NCBI RefSeq assembly: GCF_014127485.1 | Contig: NZ_CP059903.1 | Span: 2,728,001 to 2,792,000, forward strand | Length of the DNA: 64,000 bases | From: Nocardioides dongkuii | GTDB lineage: Bacteria; Actinomycetota; Actinomycetes; Propionibacteriales; Nocardioidaceae | Direction: 5' to 3' | Part shown: piece by piece, positions 55,579 through 64,000 of the stretch | Numbering within the stretch: position 1 is the stretch's first letter | Layout of the letters: every line of letters begins with the position of its first letter | Notes under the pieces: generated by a model | The model's database searches: none | Told to the model about the DNA's origin: nothing | Seen by the model: only the letters and a program-made list of their open reading frames with translations | Program-made: the position numbers and the translations under genes

Positions 55579-56339
55579 GCCAGGACCTCTCCGCCGATGT
55601 AGGCCGCGACCACCTCGGGCGAGGCTTGGACCTCGGCCGGCGTGCCGGAGGCGATCAGCCGGCCCTGGTCGAGGACGTGGATGGTGCGGCACAGCTTCAT
55701 CACCAGCGGCAGGTCGTGCTCGACCAGGCAGATCCCGAGCCCGGACTCGGCGAGCCCGGCCAGCATCTCGGCGAACTCCTCGGTCTCCTGCTCGGTCTGT
55801 CCCGAGGCCGGCTCGTCGAGGAGCAGCAGCCGGGGGCGGGTCATCAGCGCCCGGGCCACCTCGACGACGCGCGCACGGCCGGTCGGGATCGCGGAGACCT
55901 CCATGTCCGCGATCGGGGTCAGCCCGGTCAGCTCCAGGAGCCGGTCGGTCTCGGCCTCGACGTCGTACGACGCGCCGCGCAGCCGGCGCCCGGCCTTGAC
56001 GATGTCGCCGGCCACCCGGACGTTGTCGCGCACGCTCAGCGTGAGGAACAGCTCCAGGCGCTGGAAGGTGCGGGCGATCCCGAGGGACGCCCGCTTCGCG
56101 ACCGGCCGGCCGGTGATGTCGGCGCCGTCGAGCAGCACCCGCCCCGAGGTGGGGCGCTGCATGCCGGTCACCGTGTTGAACAGCGTGGTCTTGCCGGCGC
56201 CGTTGGGCCCGATCAGCCCGGTCACGCAGCCCGGCTGCACGCTCAGGCTGACGTCGTCGACGGCGGTGTTGCCGCCGAACCGCACGCTGATGCCGCGGGT
56301 CTCCAGCAAGGGGGTCGTCCGGTTCGCTGCGTCAGACAC
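55575..56339 (-). CDS. livG: Branched-chain amino acid-type ABC transporter ATPase (LivG)
   Basis: A 254-residue ATPase with Walker A GPNGAGKTT, the RTFQRLELF Q-loop and Walker B LLLDEPASGQTEQE. The ABC signature is degenerate (IPTGRARVVE) compared with the usual form. It overlaps both neighbours (eight bases with the permease, four with livF), so the three subunits are coupled. Confidence 0.92.
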   Translation of the reverse strand: MSDAANRTTPLLETRGISVRFGGNTAVDDVSLSVQPGCVTGLIGPNGAGKTTLFNTVTGMQRPTSGRVLLDGADITGRPVAKRASLGIARTFQRLELFLTLSVRDNVRVAGDIVKAGRRLRGASYDVEAETDRLLELTGLTPIADMEVSAIPTGRARVVEVARALMTRPRLLLLDEPASGQTEQETEEFAEMLAGLAESGLGICLVEHDLPLVMKLCRTIHVLDQGRLIASGTPAEVQASPEVVAAYIGGEVLA

Positions 56340-58623
56340 GAGCCACCTCCGGGGCGTCGCGGGGGGCCTCGTCCAGGGCGGGCAGCACCCGGGGCGGCAG
56401 GCCGAGATAGGTGTCGAGGTCGTAGCGCTCCTCGGCGCTCAGTGGACGGTCGAGGGCCTTCAGCTCCGGATCCACCTCGGCCTCCTTGGCCCGGTGCGCG
56501 GCGAGCTCGCCGGCGGTCATCACCCGGTCGGGCATCCACATCCGCCCCAGCACCGGCAGCAGCATGACCACGCAGAGGATCCCGATCGCCAGGCTCCAGT
56601 CGCCGATCACCTCGGCCAGGTTCAGGGCGAGCAGGACCGCCCCGGCCGCGAGGCCGACGTACAGCACGGGCATCGCGTTGCGCAGCGGCCGGTAGGACTC
56701 GCAGATGTCGTTGACCAGGCCGCTGGGGTTGCGGTTCACGCCGATCCCGGTCAGCGCGATCGCGATCGCGAAGAGGTGGCTCAGGGAGCCGAACAACCCG
56801 GAGTACATGGCGCTGTCGGCCGCGAGGGCGCCGAAGGTGCCGTTGATCAGCGAGAACCCCATCCCGACCATGAAGCCGCCGAACAGGGCACCGCTGACGT
56901 AGCTCACCCCGCCCACGACCGTGAGCATCACCAGCGCGAGGCTGGCGGTGATGATGAAGTTGTCCGGGGCGACCGAGCCGGCCGCGGTGGCCATCAGGAT
57001 CGAGCCGAGGCCGGCGATCGCCGCCGACAGCATGAAGACGCTGAGCTTCAGCCGCACCAGCGACTGCCCGAGCATCGCCGCCGCCGCCGGGCTGTCCTTC
57101 ATCGCCGCGAGCCGGCGCCCGTAGCCACTGTTGCGCAGCGCGATGACCGCGACCCCGAGCAGCGCGAAGACGACCGCGAGCGACATCAGGAAGGTCGCGT
57201 CCTCGCTGAGGTCCAGGGGTCCGGCGTCCAGCGGCGGCATGGTGATGACCGCGGCCGGGAAGATGGTGTTCTCGCCCCAGATCGGCCAGTCGCGCGGCGT
57301 CACCTCGCTGAGCACCAGCGCGGAGACCAGGCCGCCGAACGCCATCGTCGACAGGGCCAGGTAGAGCCCGCGGAGCCGCAGCGCCGGCAGCGCCACGAGG
57401 CCGCCCACCACCGCGGCGGCGGCGACACCGGCCACCATCCCCTGCCAGGACAGGTGCGAGTCCAGGCCGGTCCCCCGGACGCCGACGTGGAAGGCCACGA
57501 TCACCGCGATCGACCCGAACGTCAGCGGGGCGAGGTTGATCTCGCCGGCGTACCCGGTCAGCGGGACCAGGGAGAGCGCGATGATCGAGAACGTCAGCGC
57601 CGCCGCCCAGGGCCCGAGCATCAGCGGGTCGGCGACCTGGGTGACGACGAACATGATCGCCACGAACGCCACGGCCCACCCGGCCGCGAAGCGCACCGAG
57701 GGGACCCGGGCCCGCTCCCGGGTGCGCTGCTGGGCGCCGCGCAGCCGCTCCTGCGGCAGCACCAGCAGCACCAGGAACAGCACGATCATCGGCAGTGCGG
57801 TCTTGAAGTTGCCGACCCAGTCCCACTCGGTCGGCGCGTAGGCCAGCACGTACGTCGAGGCGAGCCCGAGGAAGATCGCGCCCACGAAGGTCCGCGGGAT
57901 GCTCTTGAGCCGACCGAACATCGCGGCCGCGAAGGTGTCGATCACCAGCAGGGTGAGGGTGTTGGCCTCGAGCGACCCGCCGGCGACGGGAGTCACCAGG
58001 ACCCCAGCCAGCGCGGCGAGCGCCGCACCGACCGCCCAGGAGGCCATCGCGACCCGGTCGGGGTTGTAGCCGTTGAGCCGCAGCAGGTCGGGGTCGTCCA
58101 CCACGGCCCGCATCGTCACGCCGACGCGGCTGCGCGTGAACAGCAGCCGCAGGCCGATCGCGAGGGCGCCGGCAGCGACCAGGCAGAGCAGCTCGTGGTA
58201 GCGGATCCGGACCCCGAGCAGCTCGAAGGAGCTCGCGTTGCCCCAAAGCATCTCCATCGACCGGGGCTCGGAGGGGTTCCAGATCCACTGGGAGAGGGAG
58301 ACCATGCTGAGCAGCACGGCCACGGTCACCACGACCTTGGTCACCTCGGCGACGTCGCGCAGACCGTGCATCAGGGTGCGGTGCAGCAGCACCCCGGTCA
58401 CCGGGCCGATGACCAGCACCACCAGGACGAACGCGACCGGGACGGGAACGCCCCAGCCCACGGTGAGCTGCCAGTACAGGAACGCCGAGAGCATCGCCTG
58501 CGCGCCGTGGGCGAAGTTGAAGACGCCCGACGTCGTGTAGGTGAGCACCAGGCCGGAGGCGGCGATCGCATAGACCGCGCCCATCACCAGACCGACCAGT
58601 GTGTAGGTCAGGAACAGGTCCAC
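56332..58623 (-). CDS. Fused LivH-LivM ABC permease
   Basis: A 763-residue membrane protein. The first part (about 1-290) is LivH-like, the second (about 310-690) LivM-like, each with eight or more helices, joined by a charged linker around 295-315 (QERLRGAQQRTRERARVPS). A long cytoplasmic tail with conserved charged residues ends the chain. In most systems the two permeases are separate genes; the fusion gives a fixed one-to-one ratio. No frame break is visible at the join. Confidence 0.92.
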   Translation of the reverse strand: MDLFLTYTLVGLVMGAVYAIAASGLVLTYTTSGVFNFAHGAQAMLSAFLYWQLTVGWGVPVPVAFVLVVLVIGPVTGVLLHRTLMHGLRDVAEVTKVVVTVAVLLSMVSLSQWIWNPSEPRSMEMLWGNASSFELLGVRIRYHELLCLVAAGALAIGLRLLFTRSRVGVTMRAVVDDPDLLRLNGYNPDRVAMASWAVGAALAALAGVLVTPVAGGSLEANTLTLLVIDTFAAAMFGRLKSIPRTFVGAIFLGLASTYVLAYAPTEWDWVGNFKTALPMIVLFLVLLVLPQERLRGAQQRTRERARVPSVRFAAGWAVAFVAIMFVVTQVADPLMLGPWAAALTFSIIALSLVPLTGYAGEINLAPLTFGSIAVIVAFHVGVRGTGLDSHLSWQGMVAGVAAAAVVGGLVALPALRLRGLYLALSTMAFGGLVSALVLSEVTPRDWPIWGENTIFPAAVITMPPLDAGPLDLSEDATFLMSLAVVFALLGVAVIALRNSGYGRRLAAMKDSPAAAAMLGQSLVRLKLSVFMLSAAIAGLGSILMATAAGSVAPDNFIITASLALVMLTVVGGVSYVSGALFGGFMVGMGFSLINGTFGALAADSAMYSGLFGSLSHLFAIAIALTGIGVNRNPSGLVNDICESYRPLRNAMPVLYVGLAAGAVLLALNLAEVIGDWSLAIGILCVVMLLPVLGRMWMPDRVMTAGELAAHRAKEAEVDPELKALDRPLSAEERYDLDTYLGLPPRVLPALDEAPRDAPEVARV

Positions 58624-58678
58624 GAAGTCCCTCCCCGGGAACTACTTCAGGAACAACGTCAGCAAGCTCGGACGGTGG

Positions 58679-58715
58679 TGCGGGGCCCGGCCGCCGGCGG
58701 CGACCGGACCCCGCA
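58679..58715 (-). terminator. Hairpin between binding-protein and permease genes
   Basis: As minus-strand RNA the segment folds into a stem of about 17 pairs with two G-U pairs (TGCGGGG...CCCCGCA). It lies just after the stop of the binding-protein gene and before the permease. Such a stem can lower read-through or protect the upstream mRNA, giving more binding protein than transporter. Confidence 0.6.
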
Positions 58716-58727
58716 CCGATGAGGCGC

Positions 58728-60137
58728 TCAGCGCGACGGCGTCAGGACGTCGTCGGTGAGGTACTTCGTGGCGATCCGGTCCTCGGTCAGCTCGATGCCG
58801 CCCCAGGCCGACGCGGGAGCCTTCCGCTCCTCGGCGCAGAAGAACTCGCCCTTCTCCTCCGGGAAGATCTGCTCGTAGGCATCGCCCCTGACCTCGGTGA
58901 GGAGCCCGCAGACCGGGGTCCGGTTGTCGCCGGGGTTGCTCTCGGCGTGCAGACCGCCAGCAGTCCAGGCGGTGACCTGGGAGAGCCCGTCCACCATGCA
59001 CTGGCGGGTGAGCTCGGAGCCGCAGTCCTTGGCGACCTGGGCCCAGAGCAGGAACGAGGAGGCCGACTGCATGCCGAGCAGCCCCTGCACGCCGCCCGTG
59101 GCGTCGAGGATGGAGATGTAGTCGGCCACGGCCGGGATCACGTCGGCGTTCTCGAACGGCTGGAACTGCATGCCGACCTTGACGCCCTCGGTGAGCTCGC
59201 CGACGTTGGCGTCGAGCACGGCGTCGAGGTACCAGGTCGCCTCGGAGCCCATGATCAGGTCGAGACCCTCCACCTTCGCGGCCTCGAGGAACGAGTAGAT
59301 CGGCGGCGACGGCGGGGTGAAGGTGAACAGCGTGGTGACGCCGCACTCCTTGTACTTCTGGATGATCGCGCGGTAGTTGTCGCCACCGGCGGACTTCAGC
59401 CGGATGCCGCAGTCGGTGACGTCGCTGCCGACGCCCTCCCAGTTGTCGAAGTAGCGCTGCAGGCCCTGGTCGACGGCGGGCGAGTCACTGTTGACCATCC
59501 CGACCTTGGCGAACTCCGGGTACAGGTCCAGGAGAATCTCCTGGGTCGAGACGTTGAAGCCGTCGACCGGTCCGGGAATGCCCTGGTAGTGCATCGGGCC
59601 CATCGAGGCGGCCGGCGAGATCGTGAAGCCCGGGACGGTCGGCATGTTGCACTTGATCCGCTCCGGCTCGGCGTTCTCGTCGAGACCGAAGCCGTGGCCC
59701 ACCATCATGAAGTCCTGCGCACAGGACTCCTTCATGACCTGGGCGGACTCGAAGATCGCGGCGTCGTACCGGTTGCCCTTGAGCTCACGACCGTTGATGC
59801 CGCCGAGGCCGTTGCACCACTCGATGAACGCGTCCATCGCGTCGCCCATCTCCTGGTTCAGGCCGGGCGTGGCCGGGTAGCCCTTGTCGTCGCCGTACCC
59901 GATCGTGATCGAGTCGTCGGTGACGCCCTGGTCGGTCGAGCCCTTGGCGTCGCCCTCGCCGCAGGGCGACTCCAGGTCGCCGAAGGTGTCGGTCGGCAGG
60001 TCGGCGGCGGCCGCAGTGGTCTCGCCGCCACCCCCCTCGCCGGGGTCGCTGCCTTCGCGGTCCGACGAACATGCCGGCGCGAGCAGCAGCATGCTGGCCG
60101 CTACGGCTCCCACCCGGGCCAGTCGCTGATAACGCAT
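58728..60137 (-). CDS. ABC transporter substrate-binding lipoprotein
   Basis: A 469-residue lipoprotein of the LivJ-like, type I periplasmic-binding fold. The signal peptide ends in a lipobox (LLLAPAC) with Cys23. The usual SITIGYGDDKGYP and QGIPGPVDGF segments form the ligand cleft. Several later cysteines (CNG, SCAQDF, KCNM, DCG) are uncommon for the family. It begins the importer operon. The ligand is unknown. Confidence 0.9.
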   Translation of the reverse strand: MRYQRLARVGAVAASMLLLAPACSSDREGSDPGEGGGGETTAAAADLPTDTFGDLESPCGEGDAKGSTDQGVTDDSITIGYGDDKGYPATPGLNQEMGDAMDAFIEWCNGLGGINGRELKGNRYDAAIFESAQVMKESCAQDFMMVGHGFGLDENAEPERIKCNMPTVPGFTISPAASMGPMHYQGIPGPVDGFNVSTQEILLDLYPEFAKVGMVNSDSPAVDQGLQRYFDNWEGVGSDVTDCGIRLKSAGGDNYRAIIQKYKECGVTTLFTFTPPSPPIYSFLEAAKVEGLDLIMGSEATWYLDAVLDANVGELTEGVKVGMQFQPFENADVIPAVADYISILDATGGVQGLLGMQSASSFLLWAQVAKDCGSELTRQCMVDGLSQVTAWTAGGLHAESNPGDNRTPVCGLLTEVRGDAYEQIFPEEKGEFFCAEERKAPASAWGGIELTEDRIATKYLTDDVLTPSR

Positions 60138-60345
60138 CTGTGTTTCTCCTCCCGAAGGCGACCGATGTGATCGCGGACACATCAAACCTCATCCAAGGTA
60201 CTATGGGAATAGGTCATCGAGGTGCCAATGCGAAGATCGCACATCCGAGCGCCACACGGGCCGCTTTGCGTGATCCGGGTCACGCGAAATCCACCCGGGA
60301 CAGACCACCTGGTCCAGATGCCGGGACGACGACCTGGGAGAGACT
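60138..60345. promoter_or_regulatory. Divergent promoter region, transporter operon and TetR
   Basis: A 208-bp gap between divergent starts. An A/T-richer stretch around 60180-60215 is the likely promoter core for the transporter side. No clear operator palindrome was found. Confidence 0.4.
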
Positions 60346-61005
60346 GTGGACGGCACGACGACCACGAACGGCACGAACGGCACGGAGGGCACCGGCCTCA
60401 GCGCGAAGGGGACCCGCCTGAACCGGCGGGGCCTGCAGACCCGCCAGCACGTGCTGCGGGTGGCGGTGAGCTGCCTGGCCACCGGAGGCCCGGAGTCGGT
60501 CAGCGCGAACCTCGTGGCCCGCCAGGCCGGCGTGACCTGGGGGACGGTGCAGCACCAGTTCGGCGACGTGGACGGGCTCTGGGCCGCGGTTCTCGACTTC
60601 GTGGCGGTCGAGGGCGGACCGATGCTCGACCACATGCCCGACCAGACCGACCTCGCCGAGCGCGTCGACGCCGTCGTCGAGATGCTCTGGCGGGCGCTGG
60701 ACCTCCCGATCTCCCGCGCGATACACCAGCTGCGTACGGCGCTCCCCCAGGACCGCGGCGAGCTCGAGGTGGCCTTCCCCCGGACCGCGCGGGCAATCGC
60801 GGCCTGGGACGTGCACTGGGCGGGCGCGGTGGACACCGCCTTCGCCGGTCTCGACGTCGACCGGGTCCGGCTGGCGCGGGTACGGGCGATGCTGCCCGCC
60901 GCGATGCGCGGGCTCCGCGTCGAGCACGGGATGAGCACCTACCTCGACATCGAGGAGGCGCGCATCGGCCTGCGCGACGCGGTCACCGCCTACCTCTCGT
61001 CCTGA
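60346..61005 (+). CDS. TetR-family regulator
   Basis: A 219-residue regulator with N-terminal Asn-Gly-Thr-rich residues, then the helix-turn-helix VARQAGVTWGTVQHQFGDVDGLW (about 51-73). The motif is close to that of the TetR at 50643. It is divergent from the transporter operon and convergent with the catabolic genes, so control of the cluster is likely. Start GTG 60346 behind TGGGAG. Confidence 0.88.
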   Translation: MDGTTTTNGTNGTEGTGLSAKGTRLNRRGLQTRQHVLRVAVSCLATGGPESVSANLVARQAGVTWGTVQHQFGDVDGLWAAVLDFVAVEGGPMLDHMPDQTDLAERVDAVVEMLWRALDLPISRAIHQLRTALPQDRGELEVAFPRTARAIAAWDVHWAGAVDTAFAGLDVDRVRLARVRAMLPAAMRGLRVEHGMSTYLDIEEARIGLRDAVTAYLSS

Positions 61006-61406
61006 GCCTCGCGCTTCGCCTTCTTCCGCGCCGCCTTGGCGATGGTGTCCTCGACGATCGCGTTGATCCGCGAGCCGATCGGCCAGCCGGCGTAGTGGCA
61101 CATCAAGATGACGATCTCGCGCAGCGCCTCGTCGTCAAGCTCACCGGCGGCGTGCGCGGCCGGGATCTGGATGGTCAGCACGTCCTGTCCCCCGGAGCCG
61201 GCGAGCAGGCCGATGAGGAGCAGCCGGCGGTCGCGGTTGCTGAGCCCCGGCCGGTTCCAGATGTCGGCGAACAGGTGGTCGGCGGTGTAGCCGAAGAAGT
61301 CGCCGGTGCCGTCGGTCATCTCGAACCCGTAGACCTCCTCCATCTTCTCCAGCCCGCGCCGCCGGGTCTCGGGGAGGTCGTCGAACTTGCCGGCTCCGTC
61401 GCTCAC
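60990..61406 (-). CDS. Carboxymuconolactone decarboxylase-family protein
   Basis: A 138-residue protein of the AhpD/CMD fold: LLLIGLLAGSGGQDVL, IPAAHAAGELDDEALREIVILMCHYAGWP. The AhpD CxxC pair is absent, which points to the 4-carboxymuconolactone decarboxylase side of the family rather than to a peroxidase partner. It overlaps the upstream dehydrogenase by three bases (GTGA). Its 3' end overlaps the convergent TetR gene by 16 bases. Confidence 0.82.
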   Translation of the reverse strand: MSDGAGKFDDLPETRRRGLEKMEEVYGFEMTDGTGDFFGYTADHLFADIWNRPGLSNRDRRLLLIGLLAGSGGQDVLTIQIPAAHAAGELDDEALREIVILMCHYAGWPIGSRINAIVEDTIAKAARKKAKREAQDER

Positions 61407-62233
61407 AGGCCCAGTCCCTTCGCCAGTCGTTCCCGCGCCATCCGCGCGAGGGGTACGTCGACGCCGAGGTCGTCGGCGAGCTCGATCGCGAAGCCGAGGT
61501 CCTTCTCGCCCAGCGCGACGACGTGCGTCATCACCCCGTGCCAGAAGTCGGCCGGGTCGATCGGTGCGGTGGTCTCGCGCAGGATGATCGCGCCGGCCCC
61601 CCCGGTGATCGCGTCGGTGTGCCGCACCACGGCGCCGAGGTCCTTCAGCGAGAGCCCGGAGGCCTCGGCCAGCCGCATCGCCTCCGTGGCGGCCGTGAAG
61701 GAGACGAAGTGCATCAGGTTGCGGGCCAGCTTGAACCGCGTGCCCGCGCCGATCTCGCCGGCGTGCACGACCTTGGCGCCCATCACCTCCAGGGCGGGCC
61801 GGGCCGCGGCGAACGCGTCGTCGGTGCCCCCCACCATGATCGCGAGCGTGCCCTCGGCCGCCCCGGTGGGGCCGCCGCTGACCGGCGCGTCCAGCACGCG
61901 TACGCCGTGCCGCGCGGCGACATCCTCGAGCTGCGCCGGCGTGCCGGGCGCGACCGTGGAGTGGATGACGACCGTCAGCCCCTCCCCTGCCGCCCCGAGC
62001 GCCTCGCCGAGCACCTCGCGCACCTGGTCGTCGTCGCGCACCATCACGCACAGCACCTCGACCGACGCCGCCAGCTCGGCCACGCTGCCGACCGCCTTCG
62101 CGCCGGCCGCCTCCAGCTCGGCCACGGGCTCGGGCGCCACGTCGTGGACCAGCAGGTCGAGCTCCGAGGCCGCGAGACGCAGCGCCATCGGCTTCCCGAT
62201 CATCCCGAGGCCGACGAAGCCGACGGTGCTCAT
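61403..62233 (-). CDS. 3-hydroxyisobutyrate dehydrogenase-like oxidoreductase
   Basis: A 276-residue beta-hydroxyacid dehydrogenase. It has the GLGMIGKPMALRL cofactor motif, the DAPVSGGPTGAAEGTL substrate block and the catalytic lysine in GTRFKLARNLM. Members oxidise 3-hydroxyisobutyrate, tartronate or similar acids. It lies between an SDR (overlap of four bases) and the CMD-family gene, all in one operon that begins with an aldehyde dehydrogenase. Confidence 0.88.
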   Translation of the reverse strand: MSTVGFVGLGMIGKPMALRLAASELDLLVHDVAPEPVAELEAAGAKAVGSVAELAASVEVLCVMVRDDDQVREVLGEALGAAGEGLTVVIHSTVAPGTPAQLEDVAARHGVRVLDAPVSGGPTGAAEGTLAIMVGGTDDAFAAARPALEVMGAKVVHAGEIGAGTRFKLARNLMHFVSFTAATEAMRLAEASGLSLKDLGAVVRHTDAITGGAGAIILRETTAPIDPADFWHGVMTHVVALGEKDLGFAIELADDLGVDVPLARMARERLAKGLGL

Positions 62234-62976
62234 GCGCGGAACGTCTGTCCGCCGTCGACGGCGAGGATCTGACCGGTCACCCACGATGCCTCGTCGGAGA
62301 GCAGGAAGAGGCAGGCGCCGACCATGTCCTCGGGCTGGCCCATCCGCTTGAGGGCCAGGCCCTTGACCAGCTCCTTGGACGCCCCGCCGGCCTGCGTGCG
62401 GGTGGCCGCGGTGTCCGTGGGACCCGGCGCGATGGCGTTGACGCGGATCTTCATGCCCCCGAGCTCGTGGGCGAGCTGGTGGGTGAGCCCGTTCACGCCG
62501 ACCTTCGCCAGCCCGTAGAAGCCGGAGTAGAGGTACGCCGCGGTGCTGGACTGGTTGACGATCGCGCCCGCCCCGCGCTGCTGCATGGCGGGGTACGCCG
62601 CCCGGGTCATCACCAGGACGCCGTCCATGTTGACCGACATGAACTTGCGGTAGTAGTCCCAGTCGACGCTGATCAGCAGGTCGAACTGCATGTCGCCGTA
62701 GATCGCGGCGTTGTTGACCAGCCCGTCGAGCCCGCCGTACACCTCGACGGTCCGGGCGACCGCGGCCTGGGCCGACTCGGCCGACGAGACGTCGGTGCGC
62801 ACGAACATCGCCGTGCCGCCGGCCGCCTCGATCTCCTTGGCCACCCGCTCGCCGGACTCCTCGTTGAGGTCGGCCACGACGACCGACGCGCCCTCGGCGC
62901 CGAGCGCCTTGGCGTAGGCCTCGCCGATGCCCTGGGCGGCGCCCGTGACGATGACGACCTTGTTCTCGAAACGCAT
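62230..62976 (-). CDS. Short-chain dehydrogenase/reductase
   Basis: A 248-residue classical SDR: TGAAQGIGEAY, NNAAIYG, catalytic Ser in VNQSSTAAYLYSG, Tyr and Lys in YGLAKVG, and a C-terminal DGGQTFRA. It is similar in length and motif to cyclohexanol or cis-diol dehydrogenases, but the substrate is not deducible. It stands 9 bp after the aldehyde dehydrogenase. Confidence 0.92.
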   Translation of the reverse strand: MRFENKVVIVTGAAQGIGEAYAKALGAEGASVVVADLNEESGERVAKEIEAAGGTAMFVRTDVSSAESAQAAVARTVEVYGGLDGLVNNAAIYGDMQFDLLISVDWDYYRKFMSVNMDGVLVMTRAAYPAMQQRGAGAIVNQSSTAAYLYSGFYGLAKVGVNGLTHQLAHELGGMKIRVNAIAPGPTDTAATRTQAGGASKELVKGLALKRMGQPEDMVGACLFLLSDEASWVTGQILAVDGGQTFRA

Positions 62977-62985
62977 GTCTTCTCC

Positions 62986-64000
62986 CTAAGCCGGTTCGGC
63001 GATGGTCTTGGTCTCGAGGTACTCCTCGAACCCGGCGACGCCCATCTCGCGTCCCAGGCCGGACTGCTTGTAGCCGCCGAACGGCGCGTCCGGGCTGAAC
63101 CAGACGCCGCCGTTCACCGCCAGCGTGCCGGTGCGGATCCGGGCGGCGACGGCCTTGGCGCGCTCCAGCGAGCCGGAGTCGACCGAGCCGGAGAGGCCGT
63201 ACGCCGAGTCGTTGGCGATCCGGACCGCGTCGTCGTCGCCGTCGTGCGGGATGACGACGAGCACGGGGCCGAAGATCTCCTCCTGCGCCACGCGCGAGGA
63301 GTTGTCGAGCCCGGCGATGACCGTGGGCTGGATCCAGTAGCCGTCCTGGTCGATGACGGTGCCGCCCGTGGCGAAGGTGCCGCCCTCCTCGACCGCGAGG
63401 TCGAGGTAGGAGGCGACGCGGTCGCGCTGGACCTGCGAGATCACCGGGCCGCAGATCGCGCCGGGGTCGGCCGGGTCCTTGGCGCCGATCGACTCCATCG
63501 TGCTCGCGGCGACCTGCACCGCCTCGTCGTACCTGTCCCGCGGGACGACCAGGCGCGTGGTGATCGCGCAGCCCTGACCGGCGTGGATGCAGGCGGTGAA
63601 CGCGGTCGCGCCGGCGACCGCGGCCACGTCGGCGTCGTCGAGGGCGATCGCCGCCGACTTGCCGCCGAGCTCGAGGAAGACGCGCTTCAGCGTCGGGGCC
63701 GCGGCGGCCATGATCGCCCGGCCCGTGTTCGTCGAGCCGGTGAAGGAGACCATGTCGACCCGGGGGTCGGAGGTCAGCTGGGCGGCGACCTCGTTGGAGC
63801 GCGGCGTGACGACGTTGAACACGCCCGCCGGGATGTCGGTGTGCTCCGCGGCCAGGCGGCCGAGCTCGGCCGCGACCCACGGGGTGTCCGGGGCGGGCTT
63901 GAGCACCACGGTGCACCCGGCCGCGAGCGCGGGGCCGACCTTCGCCAGGTTGATCTGGGTCGGGACGTTCCACGGCGTGATCGCGGCGACCACGCCGACC
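62986..64000 (-). CDS. Aldehyde dehydrogenase (5' end cut by the window)
   Basis: The last 338 residues of an NAD(P)-dependent aldehyde dehydrogenase. The catalytic parts are inside: ITPWNVP with the cofactor Asn, FTGSTNTGR, the glutamate in LELGGKS and the nucleophile cysteine in AGQGCAITT. The frame is open to the window end, so the N-terminal part is missing. It oxidises an aldehyde to an acid and leads the catabolic operon as far as visible. Confidence 0.93.
   Translation of the reverse strand, partial: VGVVAAITPWNVPTQINLAKVGPALAAGCTVVLKPAPDTPWVAAELGRLAAEHTDIPAGVFNVVTPRSNEVAAQLTSDPRVDMVSFTGSTNTGRAIMAAAAPTLKRVFLELGGKSAAIALDDADVAAVAGATAFTACIHAGQGCAITTRLVVPRDRYDEAVQVAASTMESIGAKDPADPGAICGPVISQVQRDRVASYLDLAVEEGGTFATGGTVIDQDGYWIQPTVIAGLDNSSRVAQEEIFGPVLVVIPHDGDDDAVRIANDSAYGLSGSVDSGSLERAKAVAARIRTGTLAVNGGVWFSPDAPFGGYKQSGLGREMGVAGFEEYLETKTIAEPA

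Noticed and set aside
55642..58722. A 1026-codon plus-strand frame across the transporter genes
   Set aside because: Antisense to livG and the permease; His/Arg/Gln-rich composition typical of antisense frames in high-GC DNA.

Overview
The window is high-GC DNA (almost every codon ends in G or C) from an actinobacterium. Gene content and order fit the family Nocardioidaceae, with Nocardioides itself most likely. The main pointers are the rho-thrB-thrC-hom-lysA-argS block next to tRNA-Arg(CCG), a fused 2-oxoglutarate metabolism protein of the Kgd/OdhA type, a mycothiol-type SigR/RsrA pair, WhiB1, the 24-residue ribosomal protein bL37 and a nickel superoxide dismutase. This assignment rests on gene content only; no search was run.

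Layout. 1-8.8 kb: a minus-strand block for transcription termination (rho), aspartate-family amino acids (thrB, thrC, hom, lysA) and argS, with overlapping or nearly overlapping genes. thrB carries a clear frameshift in this sequence. 8.85 kb: tRNA-Arg(CCG), divergent from argS. 9-14.8 kb: an LCP cell-wall ligase with a lipoprotein, then the large kgd gene. 14.9-20.5 kb: an acetoacetate decarboxylase-like protein, a fatty-acid desaturase with its ferredoxin reductase under a divergent TetR regulator (two matching operators are visible), and two oxidoreductases. 20.5-24.8 kb: malic enzyme, the sodX/sodN nickel SOD pair, and a sortase translationally coupled to a surface DUF3494 protein.

24.9-38.9 kb resembles the Mycobacterium tuberculosis whiB1-pdtaS-sigH-aroA-rsgA neighbourhood: a UsfX-like anti-sigma factor and SigF-type sigma factor, whiB1, the pdtaS sensor kinase, a four-gene metabolic operon, bL37, a GDSL hydrolase, rsrA/sigR with a well-formed sigma-R promoter, an SRAP DNA-crosslink protein, aroA and rsgA. 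38.9-50.6 kb is housekeeping and envelope material: hisN, a CBS protein, a signal peptidase, a large hybrid histidine kinase, FKBP, a lactate monooxygenase-like enzyme, DUF445, a cytidylyltransferase-like protein, a secreted metalloprotease and an ArsC-like protein. A 420-bp block of dispersed repeats lies at 40.72-41.14 kb.

50.6-64 kb looks like an accessory catabolic region: two related TetR regulators, two related DapB-fold oxidoreductases, two SDR enzymes, a branched-chain-amino-acid-type ABC importer with a fused LivH-LivM permease, a carboxymuconolactone decarboxylase-family protein, a 3-hydroxyisobutyrate dehydrogenase-like enzyme and an aldehyde dehydrogenase cut by the window end. 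The set suggests uptake and oxidation of an organic acid or a ring compound, but the substrate cannot be read from the sequence.

No CRISPR array, insertion sequence, phage or integrase was seen. The best leads for new biology are the sortase/DUF3494 pair, the catabolic cluster, the repeat families, the repeat-built disordered arm of Rho and a small frame that appears to start at ATC.
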